Assembly: GCA_033675545.1 (NCBI GenBank)
Contig: JAWDGP010006267.1
Coordinates: forward strand, 296,001-360,000
DNA: 64,000 nucleotides
Direction of reading: 5' to 3'
DNA from: Elysia crispata
Taxonomy: Eukaryota; Mollusca; Gastropoda; Plakobranchidae
In this document: positions 39,125 through 51,961 of the stretch, in pieces
Layout: each line of letters starts with the position of its first letter
How positions within the stretch are numbered: the stretch's first letter is position 1
Made by a program: the position numbers and the translations under genes
Notes under the pieces: model-generated
What the model was told of the DNA's origin: nothing
The model's database searches: none
Seen by the model: the letters and a program-made list of their open reading frames with translations, nothing else

Positions 39125-42100
39125 AGAATTATTTGACAAGAGAAGGAGGAGAAGGTAAAGAAGAAGTAGAATAGTTTATGGTGGACATTTCAACTAGGAC
39201 TGAAGAGAGGAACTGGCTTGCCTTAGTCTTTGAGAACGACTTCTTGTCTGCCACAAAACTAAAATCCGAACGTGGCAATAAGTCCATACATCCACTGATG
39301 GTCATGAGGATGGCACCTTCTAATGGCCAAGGGAATATGCGAGATGAGGGAGGACACTTTAGTCGTATTCCCTCGCTGCCTAAAATGCGTGAAAGGCCTT
39401 GTGTAAAGGGGCATTGGGATGAAATAGAAGCCCAGTGTTTCGAAACTCTCCAGGCCTTTTTCTGCTTTCCCAAGTTTTTCTGAATGTTGTTATCAAAGTT
39501 CAACACTAGTTCTCTGTGACTTTTATCAGCCATTATACCGCTACCAGTGTCCTTTGAAAAGAAAAACAAAAATGTTTAACTAAGAAACAAGACATTTCCT
39601 CTTGATGGTAGTCCCTTTTGATTCCTCAGTGTGCGGATTGGCTAAACACTAAAAAGTTTGATGAATTGAAATGGAAATTCAGAAGGTGAACGTATGCAAT
39701 ATTTGAGTAATTAGCTTGGCTTCTTCTTATGCTGTCTCTGGCTTTAGCTTTTTGAGCTGCTTCGCAAGATTCATTGAACTGTGATAAAAGTCTCCACCGG
39801 TTTCTCTTCCACGGTGTCCAGTAGAATTATATGACAGAAGTATTTGGTTTGTCATCAGATGCAATATTTATTTCCTGAGAAAACAGTAACATGAAAAATA
39901 TCAGTGTGCTATTTTCACAGTTAAACACGTTAACGTTTATGCCTCTTTCATCTTGTGATCAAACATTCATTTGAATAACAAAATACAATTGTAATGGGTA
40001 TTACTATTTATCTTTCCTTAACAATAGCTAACATGTCAACAGAAAAAGGAAGGAAGGATGTGTTTGAAAAAATTTAAGAAATGTGGCCTTATTTAATCAG
40101 CAATTATATAACCATCAGTGCATATTAATGATTAACATATGAAAATAAGACTTTTTGCTTTTGATGGCCATGGCTTGCCTTCTTTTGTATTCGTATTAGG
40201 CAGACAAAGTGTTCTGCATTAGAAAAGCAAATTTTGGAGCATGAATTGATGCAATATTTAGTTGATTTGCTTCTTTTAACCAAAAGCTGCTTCTAGCTTT
40301 CATTTTTTTCAGCTGTGTTTACAAGATTCATCCATAAGAATAAAAGTCTTCTCTGGCTTCTCTTTCACGGTGTCCTTCAGAATTATTTGACAGGAGGTGG
40401 AGGAGGAGAAGGTAAAGAAGATGTAGAATAGTTTATGGTGGACATTTCAACTAGGGTTGAAGAGAGGAACCAACACTGGCTTGCCTTAGTCTTTGAGAAC
40501 CACTTCTTGTCTGCCACAAAAGTAAAATCCAAACGTGGCAATAAGTCCATAAATCCACTGATGGTCATGAGGATGGTACCTTCTGATAGCCAAGGGAATA
40601 TGCGAGATGAGGGAGGACACTTTAGTCGTATTCCCTTGCTGCCTATAATGCGTGAAAAGCCTTATGTACATTGGGATGAAATAGAAGCCCAGTGTTTCGA
40701 AACACTCCAGGCCTTTTTCTGCTTTCCAAAGTTTTTCTGAGTTCTCTCTGACTTTTAATAAGCCATTATACCACTACCAGTGTCCTTTCAAAACAAAACA
40801 AAAATAATTAAGAAACAAGACATTTTCTCTTGATGATAGCCCCTTTGATTCCTCAGTGTGACAATTGGCTAAACACCAAAACGTTTGATGAATTGAAATG
40901 GAAATTCTGAAACGTGAACTGATGCAATATTTGAGTAATTAGTTTGACTCATTCTCATGCTGCCTCTGGCTTTAGCTTTTCGAGCTGCTTTGCAGGATTC
41001 ATTGCACTGCGATAAAAGTCTCCACCAGTTTCTGCTCCACGGTGTCCAGAAAAGTTACCTGACAGAAGTCTTTGGCTGTTATATATGCAATATTTGTTTC
41101 CTGAGAAACACACACACAAAAAAATATCAGTGTGCTGTTTTCACAATAAAACACATTAACGTTTATAATTCTTTCATCGGGTGATCAAACATTCATTTGA
41201 AGAACAAAATACAATTGTAATAGGTGCTACTATTTATCTTTTCTCAACAATAGCCAACAGGTGAACAGAAAAAGAAAGGAAGGATGTGTGAGATAATTCA
41301 AGAAACGTGGCCTTATTACATCAGCATTTATATAACCATCAGTGCCCATTAAATGTTAAAATAAGACTTTTTCCTTTTGATAGCCACGGCTTGCCTTCCT
41401 TTATATTCTTATTGGACAGACAAAATTTGCTGCATTATAAAAGCAAATTTTGGAAATTGATTGGATGCAACATTTGGTTGATTTGCTTCTTTCGCACAAA
41501 AGGCTGCTACTGGGTTTCATTTTTTCAGCTGTGTTTACAAGATTCATCCATAAGGATAAAAATCCTCTGCTGCTTCTCCTGTCCTTCAGAATTATTTGAC
41601 AGGAGGAGGAGGAGGAGAAGGTAAAGAAGAAGTAGAATACTTTATGGTGGAAAGTTCAACTAGGGCTGAAGAGAGGAACCGACACTGGCTTGCCTTAGTC
41701 TTTGAGAACCACTTCTTGTCTGCCACAAAAGTAAAATCCAAACGTGGCAATAAGTCCATACATCCACTGATAGTCATGAGGATGACACCTTCTGATGGCC
41801 AAGAGAATATGCGAGATGAGGGAGGACACTTTAGTGATATTCCCTGGTTGCCTATAATGCGTGAAAAGCCTGATGTAAAGGGGCGTTGGGATGAAATAAA
41901 AGCCCAGTGTTTCGAAACTATCCAGGCCTTTTTCTGCTTTCCAAAGTTTTTCTCAATGTTGTTGTTATCAAAGTTCAAAAGTAGTTCTATGTGACTTTTA
42001 TCAGCCATTATACCTCTACCAGTGTCTTTTCAAAACGAAAGAAATAATTAAGACATTAGACATTTCCTCTTGATGATAGCCCCTTTGATTCCTTAGTGTG

Positions 42101-42787
42101 CGAGCTGGCTAAATTGGAAATTATGAACTGATGCAATCTTTTAGCAATTAGCTTGGCTTCTTTTTATGCAGTCTCTGGCTTTAGCTTTGAGAGCTGCTTC
42201 GCAAGATTCATTGCACTGTGATAAAAGTCTTAAGAATTATTTGAGAGAAGTATTTCGGGTGTCATCATATGCAAAATTTATTTCCTGAGCAACAATAACA
42301 TGAAAAATATCAGTGTGCTGTTTTCACAATAAAACACATTAATGTTTACACCTCTTTCATCGTGTGATTAAACATTCGTCTGAATAAAAAAATGCAATTA
42401 AAATGGGGGTTACAATTTATATTTCCTCAACAATAGCCAACATGTGAACAGAAAAAGAAAGGAAGGATGTGTGTGAAAAAAATTCAAGAAATGTGGCCTT
42501 GTTAAATTAGCATTCATAAAAGCATCAGTGCCCATTATTGATTAACACAAGAAAAAAAGACTTTTTCCTTTTGATGGCCACGGCGTGCCTTCCTTTATAT
42601 TCGTATTGGACAGACAAAGTTTGCTGCATTATAAAAGCACATTTTGGAACATGAATTGATGCAATATTTGGTTGCTTTGCTTCTTTCACCGAAAGTCTGC
42701 TTCTAGCTTTCATTTTTTCAGCTGTGTTTACAAGATTCATCCATAAGGATAAAAATCCTCTGTGGTTTCTCTTTCACGGTGTCCATC
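39125..42787. repeat. Higher-order repeat unit 1 (B'-C-A2)
   Basis: Three monomers (39125, 40379, 41588). Compared with the next unit I noticed only scattered substitutions (for example near 40240 and 40705) and A-run length changes, so the duplication is very recent. Confidence 0.93.
41596..41994 (+). CDS. Representative monomer ORF (doubtful coding)
   Basis: Each monomer carries a plus-strand frame of about 75-158 codons starting at or near MTGGGGGEGKEEVE or MVDISTR.EERN and containing GGHFS.IP.LP.MRE. Copies: 35726, 36757, 37931, 39178, 40435, 41596, 42841, 44097, 45260, 46506, 47692, 48938, 50112. The minus strand is also open through the same interval (for example 42008-41592). Between monomers 39125 and 41588 I count about 18 amino-acid-changing versus 2 silent differences, so selection to keep this protein is not indicated. 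No known domain; listed once for all copies. Confidence 0.2.
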   Translation: MTGGGGGEGKEEVEYFMVESSTRAEERNRHWLALVFENHFLSATKVKSKRGNKSIHPLIVMRMTPSDGQENMRDEGGHFSDIPWLPIMREKPDVKGRWDEIKAQCFETIQAFFCFPKFFSMLLLSKFKSSSM

Positions 42788-45700
42788 AGAATTATTTGAC
42801 AAGAGAAGGAAGAGAAGGTAAAGAAGAAGTAGAATAGTTTATGGTGGACATTTCAACTAGGACTGAAGAGAGGAACTGGCTTGCCTTAGTCTTTGAGAAC
42901 GACTTCTTGTCTGCCACAAAACTAAAATCCGAACGTGGCAATAAGTCCATACATCCACTGATGGTCATGAGGATGGCACCTTCTAATGGCCAAGGGAATA
43001 TGCGAGATGAGGGAGGACACTTTAGTCGTATTCCCTCGCTGCCTAAAATGCGTGAAAGGCCTTGTGTAAAGGGGCATTGGGATGAAATAGAAGCCCAGTG
43101 TTTCGAAACTCTCCAGGCCTTTTTCTGCTTTCCCAAGTTTTTCTGAATGTTGTTATCAAAGTTCAACACTAGTTCTCTGTGACTTTTATCAGCCATTATA
43201 CCGCTACCAGTGTCCTTTGAAAAGAAAAACAAAAATGTTTAACTAAGAAACAAGACATTTCCTCTTGATGGTAGTCCCTTTGATTCCTCAGTGTGCGGAT
43301 TGGCTAAACACTAAAAAGTTTGATGAATTGAAATGGAAATTCAGAAGGTGAACGTATGCAATATTTGAGTAATTAGCTTGGCTTCTTCTTATGCTGTCTC
43401 TGGCTTTAGCTTTTTGAGCTGCTTCGCAAGATTCATTGAACTGTGATAAAAGTCTCCACCGGTTTCTCTTCCACGGTGTCCAGTAGAATTATATGACAGA
43501 AGTATTTGGTTTGTCATCAGATGCAATATTTATTTCCTGAGAAAACAGTAACATGAAAAATATCAGTGTGCTATTTTCACAGTTAAACACGTTAACGTTT
43601 ATGCCTCTTTCATCTTGTGATCAAACATTCATTTGAATAACAAAATACAATTGTAATGGGTATTACTATTTATCTTTCCTTAACAATAGCTAACATGTCA
43701 ACAGAAAAAGGAAGGAAGGATGTGTTTGAAAAAATTTAAGAAATGTGGCCTTATTTAATCAGCAATTATATAACCATCAGTGCATATTAATGATTAACAT
43801 ATGAAAATAAGACTTTTTGCTTTTGATGGCCATGGCTTGCCTTCTTTTGTATTCGTATTAGGCAGACAAAGTGTTCTGCATTAGAAAAGCAAATTTTGGA
43901 ACATGAATTGATGCAATATTTGGTTGATTTGCTTCTTTTAACCAAAAGCTGCTTCTAGCTTTCATTTTTTTCAGCTGTGTTTACAAGATTCATCCATAAG
44001 AATAAAAGTCTTCTCTGGCTTCTCTTTCACGGTGTCCTTCAGAATTATTTGACAGGAGGTGGAGGAGGAGAAGGTAAAGAAGATGTAGAATAGTTTATGG
44101 TGGACATTTCAACTAGGGTTGAAGAGAGGAACCAACACTGGCTTGCCTTAGTCTTTGAGAACCACTTCTTGTCTGCCACAAAAGTAAAATCCAAACGTGG
44201 CAATAAGTCCATAAATCCACTGATGGTCATGAGGATGGTACCTTCTGATAGCCAAGGGAATATGCGAGATGAGGGAGGACACTTTAGTCGTATTCCCTTG
44301 CTGCCTATAATGCGTGAAAAGCCTTATGTACATTGGGATGAAATAGAAGCCCAGTGTTTCGAAACACTCCGGGCCTTTTTCTGCTTTCCAAAGTTTTTCT
44401 GAGTTCTCTCTGACTTTTAATTAGCCATTATACCACTACCAGTGTCCTTTCAAAACAAAACAAAAATAATTAAGAAACAAGACATTTTCTCTTGATGATA
44501 GCCCCTTTGATTCCTCAGTGTGACAATTGGCTAAACACCAAAACGTTTGATGAATTGAAATGGAAATTCTGAAACGTGAACTGATGCAATATTTGAGTAA
44601 TTAGTTTGACTCATTCTCATGCTGCCTCTGGCTTTAGCTTTTCGAGCTGCTTTGCAGGATTCATTGCACTGCGATAAAAGTCTCCACCAGTTTCTGCTCC
44701 ACGGTGTCCAGAAAAGTTACCTGACAGAAGTCTTTGGCTGTTATATATGCAATATTTGTTTCCTGAGAAACACACACAAAAAAAAAAAATATCAGTGTGC
44801 TGTTTTCACAATAAAACACATTAACGTTTATAATTCTTTCATCGGGTGATCAAACATTCATTTGAAGAACAAAATACAATTGTAATAGGTGCTACTATTT
44901 ATCTTTCCTCAACAATAGCCAACAGGTGAACAGAAAAAGAAAGGAAGGATGTGTGAGATAATTCAAGAAACGTGGCCTTATTACATCAGCATTTATATAA
45001 CCATCAGTGCCCATTAAATGTTAAAATAAGACTTTTTCCTTTTGATAGCCACGGCTTGCCTTCCTTTATATTCTTATTGGACAGACAAAATTTGCTGCAT
45101 TATAAAAGCAAATTTTGGAAATTGATTGGATGCAACATTTGGTTGATTTGCTTCTTTCGCACAAAGGCTGCTACTGGGTTTCATTTTTTCAGCTGTGTTT
45201 ACAAGATTCATCCATAAGGATAAAAATCCTCTGCTGCTTCTCCTGTCCTTCAGAATTATTTGACAGGAGGAGGAGGAGGAGAAGGTAAAGAAGAAGTAGA
45301 ATACTTTATGGTGGAAAGTTCAACTAGGGCTGAAGAGAGGAACCGACACTGGCTTGCCTTAGTCTTTGAGAACCACTTCTTGTCTGCCACAAAAGTAAAA
45401 TCCAAACGTGGCAATAAGTCCATACATCCACTGATAGTCATGAGGATGACACCTTCTGATGGCCAAGAGAATATGCGAGATGAGGGAGGACACTTTAGTG
45501 ATATTCCCTGGTTGCCTATAATGCGTGAAAAGCCTGATGTAAAGGGGCGTTGGGATGAAATAAAAGCCCAGTGTTTCGAAACTATCCAGGCCTTTTTCTG
45601 CTTTCCAAAGTTTTTCTCAATGTTGTTGTTATCAAAGTTCAAAAGTAGTTCTATGTGACTTTTATCAGCCATTATACCTCTACCAGTGTCTTTTCAAAAC

Positions 45701-46452
45701 GAAAGAAATAATTAAGACATTAGACATTTCCTCTTGATGATAGCCCCTTTGATTCCTTAGTGTGCGAGCTGGCTAAATTGGAAATTATGAACTGATGCAA
45801 TCTTTTAGCAATTAGCTTGGCTTCTTTTTATGCAGTCTCTGGCTTTAGCTTTGAGAGCTGCTTCGCAAGATTCATTGCACTGTGATAAAAGTCTTAAGAA
45901 TTATTTGAGAGAAGTATTTCGGGTGTCATCATATGCAAAATTTATTTCCTGAGCAACAATAACATGAAAAATATCAGTGTGCTGTTTTCACAATAAAACA
46001 CATTAATGTTTACACCTCTTTCATCGTGTGATTAAACATTCGTCTGAATAAAAAAATGCAATTAAAATGGGGGTTACAATTTATATTTCCTCAACAATAG
46101 CCAACATGTGAACAGAAAAAGAAAGGAAGGATGTGTGTGAAAAAAATTCAAGAAATGTGGCCTTGTTAAATTAGCATTCATAAAAGCATCAGTGCCCATT
46201 ATTGATTAACACAAGAAAAAAAAGACTTTTTCCTTTTGATGGCCACGGCGTGCCTTCCTTTATATTCGTATTGGACAGACAAAGTTTGCTGCATTATAAA
46301 AGCACATTTTGGAACATGAATTGATGCAATATTTGGTTGCTTTGCTTCTTTCACCGAAAGTCTGCTTCTAGCTTTCATTTTTTCAGCTGTGTTTACAAGA
46401 TTCATCCATAAGGATAAAAATCCTCTGTGGTTTCTCTTTCACGGTGTCCATC
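42788..46452. repeat. Higher-order repeat unit 2 (B'-C-A2)
   Basis: Monomers at 42788, 44041 and 45252, near-identical in order and sequence to 39125-42787. Offset 3663 bp. Confidence 0.93.
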
Positions 46453-48884
46453 AGAATTATTTGACAAGAGAAGGAAGAGAAGGTAAAGAAGAAGTAGAAT
46501 AGTTTATGGTGGACATTTCAACTAGGACTGAAGAGAGGAACTGGCTTGCCTTAGTCTTTGAGAACGACTTCTTGTCTGCCACAAAACTAAAATCCGAACG
46601 TGGCAATAAGTCCATACATCCACTGATGGTCATGAGGATGGCACCTTCTAATGGCCAAGGGAATATGCGAGATGAGGGAGGACACTTTAGTCGTATTCCC
46701 TCGCTGCCTAAAATGCGTGAAAGGCCTTGTGTAAAGGGGCATTGGGATGAAATAGAAGCCCAGTGTTTCGAAACTCTCCAGGCCTTTTTCTGCTTTCCCA
46801 AGTTTTTCTGAATGTTGTTATCAAAGTTCAACACTAGTTCTCTGTGACTTTTATCAGCCATTATACCACTACCAGTGTCCTTTCAAAACAAAACAAAAAT
46901 AATTAAGAAACAAGACATTTTCTCTTGATGATAGCCCCTTTGATTCCTCAGTGTGACAATTGGCTAAACACCAAAACGTTTGATGATTTGAAATGGAAAT
47001 TCTGAAACGTGAACTGATGCAATATTTGAGTAATTAGCTTGACTCATTCTTATGCTGCCTCTGGCTTTAGCTTTTAGAGCTGCTTTGCAGGATTCATTGC
47101 ACTGCGATAAAAGTCTCCACCATTTTCTCCTCCACGGTGTCCAGAAAAGTTACCTGACAGAAGTCTTTGGCTGTTATATATGCAATATTTGTTTCCTGAG
47201 AAACACACACACAAAAAAAAAAATATCAGTGTGCTGTTTTCACAATAAAACACATTAACGTTTATAATTCTTTCATCGGGTGATCAAACATTCATTTGAA
47301 GAACAAAATACAATTGTAATAGGTGCTACTATTTATCTTTCCTCAACAATAGCCAACAGGTGAACAGAAAAAGAAAGGAAGGATGTGTGAGATAATTCAA
47401 GAAACGTGGCCTTATTACATCAGCATTTATATAACCATCAGTGCCCATTAAATGTTAAAATAACTTTTTCCTTTTGATAGCCACGGCTTGCCTTCCTTTA
47501 TATTCTTATTGGACAGACAAAATTTGCTGCATTATAAAAGCAAATTTTGGAAATTGATTGGATGCAACATTTGGTTGATTTGCTTCTTTCGCACAAAGGC
47601 TGCTACTGGGTTTCATTTTTTCAGCTGTGTTTACAAGATTCATCCATAAGGATAAAAATCCTCTGCTGCTTCTCCTGTCCTTCAGAATTATTTGACAGGA
47701 GGAGGAGGAGGAGAAGGTAAAGAAGAAGTAGAATACTTTATGGTGGAAAGTTCAACTAGGGCTGAAGAGAGGAACCGACACTGGCTTGCCTTAGTCTTTG
47801 AGAACCACTTCTTGTCTGCCACAAAAGTAAAATCCAAACGTGGCAATAAGTCCATACATCCACTGATAGTCATGAGGATGACACCTTCTGATGGCCAAGA
47901 GAATATGCGAGATGAGGGAGGACACTTTAGTGATATTCCCTGGTTGCCTATAATGCGTGAAAAGCCTGATGTAAAGGGGCGTTGGGATGAAATAAAAGCC
48001 CAGTGTTTCGAAACTATCCAGGCCTTTTTCTGCTTTCCAAAGTTTTTCTCAATGTTGTTGTTATCAAAGTTCAAAAGTAGTTCTATGTGACTTTTATCAG
48101 CCATTATACCTCTACCAGTGTCTTTTCAAAACGAAAGAAATAATTAAGACATTAGACATTTCCTCTTGATGATAGCCCCTTTGATTCCTTAGTGTGCGAG
48201 CTGGCTAAATTGGAAATTATGAACTGATGCAATCTTTTAGCAATTAGCTTGGCTTCTTTTTATGCAGTCTCTGGCTTTAGCTTTGAGAGCTGCTTCGCAA
48301 GATTCATTGCACTGTGATAAAAGTCTTAAGAATTATTTGAGAGAAGTATTTCGGGTGTCATCATATGCAAAATTTATTTCCTGAGCAACAATAACATGAA
48401 AAATATCAGTGTGCTGTTTTCACAATAAAACACATTAATGTTTACACCTCTTTCATCGTGTGATTAAACATTCGTCTGAATAAAAAAATGCAACTAAAAT
48501 GGGGGTTACAATTTATATTTCCTCAACAATAGCCAACATGTGAACAGAAAAAGAAAGGAAGGATGTGTGTGAAACAAATTCAAGAAATGTGGCCTTGTTA
48601 AATTAGCATTCATAAAAGCATCAGTGCCCATTATTGATTAACACAAGAAAAAAAAGACTTTTTCCTTTTGATGGCCACGGCGTGCCTTCCTTTATATTCG
48701 TATTGGACAGACAAAGTTCGCTGCATTATAAAAGCACATTTTGGAACATGAATTGATGCAATATTTGGTTGCTTTGCTTCTTTCACCGAAAGTCTGCTTC
48801 TAGCTTTCATTTTTTCAGCTGTGTTTACAAGATTCATCCATAAGGATAAAAATCCTCTGTGGTTTCTCTTTCACGGTGTCCATC
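46453..48884. repeat. Contracted higher-order unit (B'/C chimera plus A2)
   Basis: Starts as B' but switches to C-type sequence at about 46861-46885: it reads ccattataccactaccagtg with the C-type tail instead of the B' ccattataccgctacc. One monomer's worth of DNA is therefore missing, as expected from unequal crossover. Confidence 0.88.
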
Positions 48885-51329
48885 AGAATTATTTGACAAG
48901 AGAAGGAAGAGAAGGTAAAGAAGAAGTAGAATAGTTTATGGTGGACATTTCAACTAGGACTGAAGAGAGGAACTGGCTTGCCTTAGTCTTTGAGAACGAC
49001 TTCTTGTCTGCCACAAAACTAAAATCCGAACGTGGCAATAAGTCCATACATCCACTGATGGTCATGAGGATGGCACCTTCTGATGGCCAAGGGAATATGC
49101 GAGATGAGGGAGGACACTTTAGTCGTATTCCCTCGCTGCCTATATGCGTGAAAGGCCTTATGTAAATTGGGATGAAATAGAAGTCCAGTGTTTCGAAACT
49201 CTCCAGGCTTTTCTCTGCTTTCCAAAGTTTTTCTGAATAATGTTATCAAAGTTCAATAGTAGTTCTCTCTGACTTTTAATGAGCCATTATACCTCTACCA
49301 GTGTCCTTTCAAAACAAAACAAAAATAATTAAGAAACAAGACATTTTCTCTTGATGATAGCCCCTTTGATTCCTCAGTGTGCCAATTGGCTAAACACCAA
49401 AAGGTTTGATGAATTGAAATGGAAATTCTGAAACGTGAACTGATGCAATATTTGAGTAATTAGCTTGAGTCATTCTTATGCTGCCTCTGGCTTTAGCTTT
49501 TAGAGCTGCTTCTCTGGATTCATTGAACTGTGATAAAGGTCTCCACCGGTTTTTCCTCCACGGTGTCCAGAAAAGTTACCTGACAGAAGTCTTTGGCTGT
49601 TATATATGCAATAGTTGTTTCCTGAGAAACGCACACACAAAAAAATATCAGTGTGCTGTTTTCACAATAAAACACATTAGCGTTTATAATTCTTTCATCG
49701 GGTGATCAAACATTCATTTGAAGAACAAAATACAATTGTAATGGGTGCTTCTATCTTTCCTCAACAATAGCCAACATGTGAACAGAAAAAGAAAGGAAGG
49801 ATGTGTGGGATAATTCAAGAAACGTGGCCGTATTGCATCAGCATTTATATAGCCATCAGTGCCCATTAAATATTAAAATAAGACTTTTTCCTTTTGATAG
49901 CCACGGCTTGTCTTCCTTTATATTCTTCTTGGGCAGACAAAGTTTGCTGCATTATAAAAGCAAATTTTGGAACATGATTTGATGCAATATTTGGTTGATT
50001 TGCTTCTTTCGCACAAAGGCTGCTTCTGGCTTTCATTTTTTCAGCTGTGTTTACAAGATTCATCCATAAGGATAAAAATTCTCTGCTGCTTCTCCTGTCC
50101 TTTAGAATTATTTGACAGGAGGAGGAGGAGGAGAAGGTAAAGAAGAAGTAGAAGTGTTCATGGTGGACATTTCAACTAGGGTTGAAGAGAGGAACCGACA
50201 ATGGCTAAAATTAGTCTTTGATAAGCACGTCTTGTCTACCACAAAACTAAAGTCCAAACGTGGCAATAAGTCCATACATCCACTGATAGTCATGAGGAGG
50301 GCACCTTCTGATGGCCAAGAGAATATGCGAGATGAGGGAGGACACTTTAGTCATATTCCCTGGCTGCCTATAATGCGTGAAAGGCCTGATGTAAAGGGGC
50401 GTTGGGATGAAATAGAAGCCCAGTGTTTCGAAACTATCCAGGCCTTTTTCTGCTTTCCAAAGTTTTTCTCAATGTTGTTATCAAAGTTCAACAGTAGTTC
50501 TCTGTGTGACTTTTATCAGCCATTATACCTCTACCAGTGTCTTTTTAAAACGAAAAAAATAATTAAGACATTAGACATTTCCTCTTGATGATAGCCCCTT
50601 TGATTCCTTAGTGTGCGAGCTGGCTAAATTGGAAATTATGAACTGATGCAATTTTTTAGCAATTAGCTTGGCTTCTTTTTATGCAGTCTCTGGCTTTAGC
50701 TTTTAGAGCTGCTTCGCAAGATTCATTGCACTGTGATAAAAGTCTTAAGAATTATCTGAGAGAAGTATTTCGGCTGTCATCATATGCAAAATTTATTTCC
50801 TGAGAAACAATAACATGAAAAATATCAGTGTGCTGTTTTCACAATAAAACACATTAATGTTTACACCTCTTTCATCGTGTGATTAAACATTCGTCTGAAT
50901 AAAAAAATGCTGTAATAAAATTCTCTACAGGTTTCTCTTCCACGGTGTACTGTAGAATTTTCTGACAATAGAGTTTGATTTGTCATCATATGAAATATTA
51001 ATTTTCCTTTGAAACAGTAACATCAAAAATATCAGCTTGCTGTTTTAACAGTTAAACACATATATTTTTATGTCTCTTTCATTGTATAATCAAATATTCA
51101 TTTAAATAACGAAGAACAATCAAAATGCGTGTTACTATTAATTTATCTTTTGTTGAGAACAACTTGCTCCGGAACAGAAAAAGAATGGATGTTTGTTGCA
51201 AAAAAAAGTTCAAGACGCGTGGCCTTTTCCTTATCATATGGAATTTTAGATGGGATTGTGTTGCCATAAAAGCACAAAGAAAAAAGAGTTGCCTTTTTTC
51301 TCACTTTGAACATTCCCATAGTATAATAG

Positions 51330-51440
51330 TATAATAATCATGCTCGTAACGATTGACGCACATCTCAAGCTCGTGTATTTTGATGTTCGGACAAATAGAA
51401 AGTCCAGGATGTTAGGGTTTGCCCACTGGTTCAAGGACTA
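51330..51440 (-). CDS. Exon-like fragment, function unknown
   Basis: The minus strand has ttctttctag followed by an open stretch reading SLNQWANPNILDFLFVRTSK and onward. It lies 3' of the exon-like block at 51570-51743 on the same strand. Weak evidence; low-complexity translation follows. Confidence 0.2.
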
Positions 51441-51569
51441 GAAAGAACCTTTTTCAATGTTCCCTGGCATGTACAAACCCACTCCGCTTGTAATGCAGCT
51501 TTTTTCTTAGAGTGACATCTTATGAAGCTTTATCTGGAATAGTTTGATGCTGAAGTGAATTAAAAATAT

Positions 51570-51743
51570 TCACTGATCATCAAGAGCACAACGATCCTTG
51601 GAAAATCGATTTGGATCATACCAATCTGCAATGAATTTGAAACCAAGAGGAAGAGACCAACTTTGGTACCCGAGCAGTTCCCTGCCATCACAACTTCTAA
51701 ATAACTGAGAGGGATTGGCTATACATGAGGAACCATCCCAGAT
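51570..51743 (-). CDS. Exon-like fragment, function unknown
   Basis: A 57-codon open stretch before TGA, reading WDGSSCIANPSQLFRSCDGR then ELLGYQSWSLPLGFKFIADW and ending RFSKDRCALDDQ. Residue composition is protein-like (Trp, Cys, Tyr, no low complexity). It may be a host exon or a gene piece carried by the neighbouring Helitron, whose C-terminus lies just upstream on the same strand. The family is not recognised. Confidence 0.35.
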   Translation of the reverse strand: MWDGSSCIANPSQLFRSCDGRELLGYQSWSLPLGFKFIADWYDPNRFSKDRCALDDQ

Positions 51744-51961
51744 ATTTTAAAGTACATAGACAGTCTCACTGGACTTGCCTTCTATCTTCTGATAGACAAA
51801 GGGCTAACAGATTTGCAGAAAATGCGCGACAGGTATAAAAGATGCACCTTTATGTAGGATGCTGTAATATGGCAGCTGTAACACTTAAATTCATGTTGAA
51901 GTGAACCTACATTGCAATCCCTTTTTTGTGTTCAATATAGAAAGATAATTCCAAGTTTGTT

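Larger units (their letters stand above)
34330..51240. repeat. Macrosatellite: ~1.2-kb monomers in a 3.66-kb higher-order repeat
   Basis: The anchor agaattatttgaca recurs at 35505, 36704, 37923, 39125, 40379, 41588, 42788, 44041, 45252, 46453, 47684, 48885 and 50104, spaced 1199-1254 bp. Degenerate partial monomers flank the array (from about 34330, and 50910-51240). Anchor variants define types: A (gacaggaggaggagg), B (gacaagagaagg) and C (gacaggaggtggagg). The order is A B A | B' C A2 | B' C A2 | B' A2 | B A, so three-monomer blocks repeat at 3663 and 3665 bp with near-identical sequence. It occupies over a quarter of the window. Confidence 0.97.

Noticed and set aside
34330-51240. CRISPR-like or prokaryotic repeat array
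   Set aside because: Unit length (~1.2 kb), absence of spacers and eukaryotic context rule it out.
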